From Marinilabiliales bacterium (GTDB lineage Bacteria; Bacteroidota; Bacteroidia; Bacteroidales; BM523), in NCBI GenBank assembly GCA_002869425.1, contig PKSZ01000657.1:1-6447 (forward strand): 6,447 nucleotides of DNA, in the 5' to 3' direction. This document shows positions 6,326 to 6,447 of the stretch, piece after piece. Numbering within the stretch: the stretch's first letter is position 1; each line of letters begins with the position of its first letter. The notes below the pieces were generated by a model. The model did no database searches. It worked only from the letters and a program-made list of their open reading frames with translations, and was not told where the DNA came from. The position numbers were made by a program, and so were the translations under genes.

Positions 6326-6447
6326 TCTCTCTTGAAAGACAAAGGATAAATAGCAAAATACACTTATTCATCCAAACGCCACACTTGCTAATACTTTGTT
6401 TACAAAATGCTGATTAATAAGTACTTTTAATCAACAAAGACTACTAA
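6326..6447. other. non-coding tail downstream of the operon
   Basis: No start codon with a believable frame follows the stop of the BtuG-like gene, and the break in the tight gene spacing suggests that the operon, or this transcription block, ends here. The only structure seen is the AT-rich inverted repeat at 6394-6439. No classical GC-rich terminator is visible before the window edge, so genes further downstream could still be co-transcribed. Confidence 0.5.
6394..6439. repeat. AT-rich nested inverted repeat, possible weak terminator
   Basis: Two nested arms pair perfectly: CTTTGT (6394-6399) with ACAAAG (6434-6439), and inside it TGATTAA (6411-6417) with TTAATCA (6427-6433). The left side has an 11-base unpaired bulge, and the inner loop is 9 bases. 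No T tract follows, so termination is uncertain; it could be an operator for the next gene, or chance in AT-rich DNA. Confidence 0.3.

Overview
The window looks like a piece of a chromosome from an environmental or anaerobic member of the Bacteroidota. The evidence is AT-rich coding DNA, a promoter -7 element of the TAnnTTTG type, no Shine-Dalgarno sequences, two proteins with type IX secretion (T9SS) C-terminal sorting domains, a lipoprotein whose Cys is followed by acidic residues, and a FISUMP-type surface protein tail. Genus cannot be read from this sequence alone.

Layout: (1) 1-239 is the 3' end of a gene whose product ends in a Fibrobacter succinogenes major paralogous (FISUMP) domain. 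(2) 240-661 is a gene-poor spacer with a 16-codon signal-peptide-like mini-ORF that runs directly into a 10-bp hairpin terminator. (3) 662-967 holds a promoter -7 box, a cobalamin (adenosylcobalamin-type) riboswitch aptamer at about 674-842, and an expression platform with competing hairpins. (4) 968-6325 is a tight four-gene operon, all on the + strand: a T9SS-secreted beta-propeller, a T9SS-secreted conserved protein of unknown function, a BtuB-like TonB-dependent receptor, and a BtuG-like surface lipoprotein propeller (DUF5074/YncE type). Junctions are TAATG, TAATG and a 13-nt overlap. (5) 6326-6447 is non-coding and holds an AT-rich inverted repeat.

Read together, 662-6325 is a vitamin B12 (corrinoid) capture and outer-membrane uptake operon switched by its own ligand. 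The BtuB-BtuG pair is the known Bacteroides core: BtuG binds cobalamin at the surface and caps the BtuB transporter. The unusual part is the two upstream genes. Both encode proteins sent to the cell surface through T9SS. One is a second propeller whose last blade resembles that of the BtuG-like protein. The other belongs to a strongly conserved but functionally unassigned family. They are the best candidates for new corrinoid-binding surface components. No ABC transporter (btuCDF) or corrinoid remodelling gene lies inside the window.
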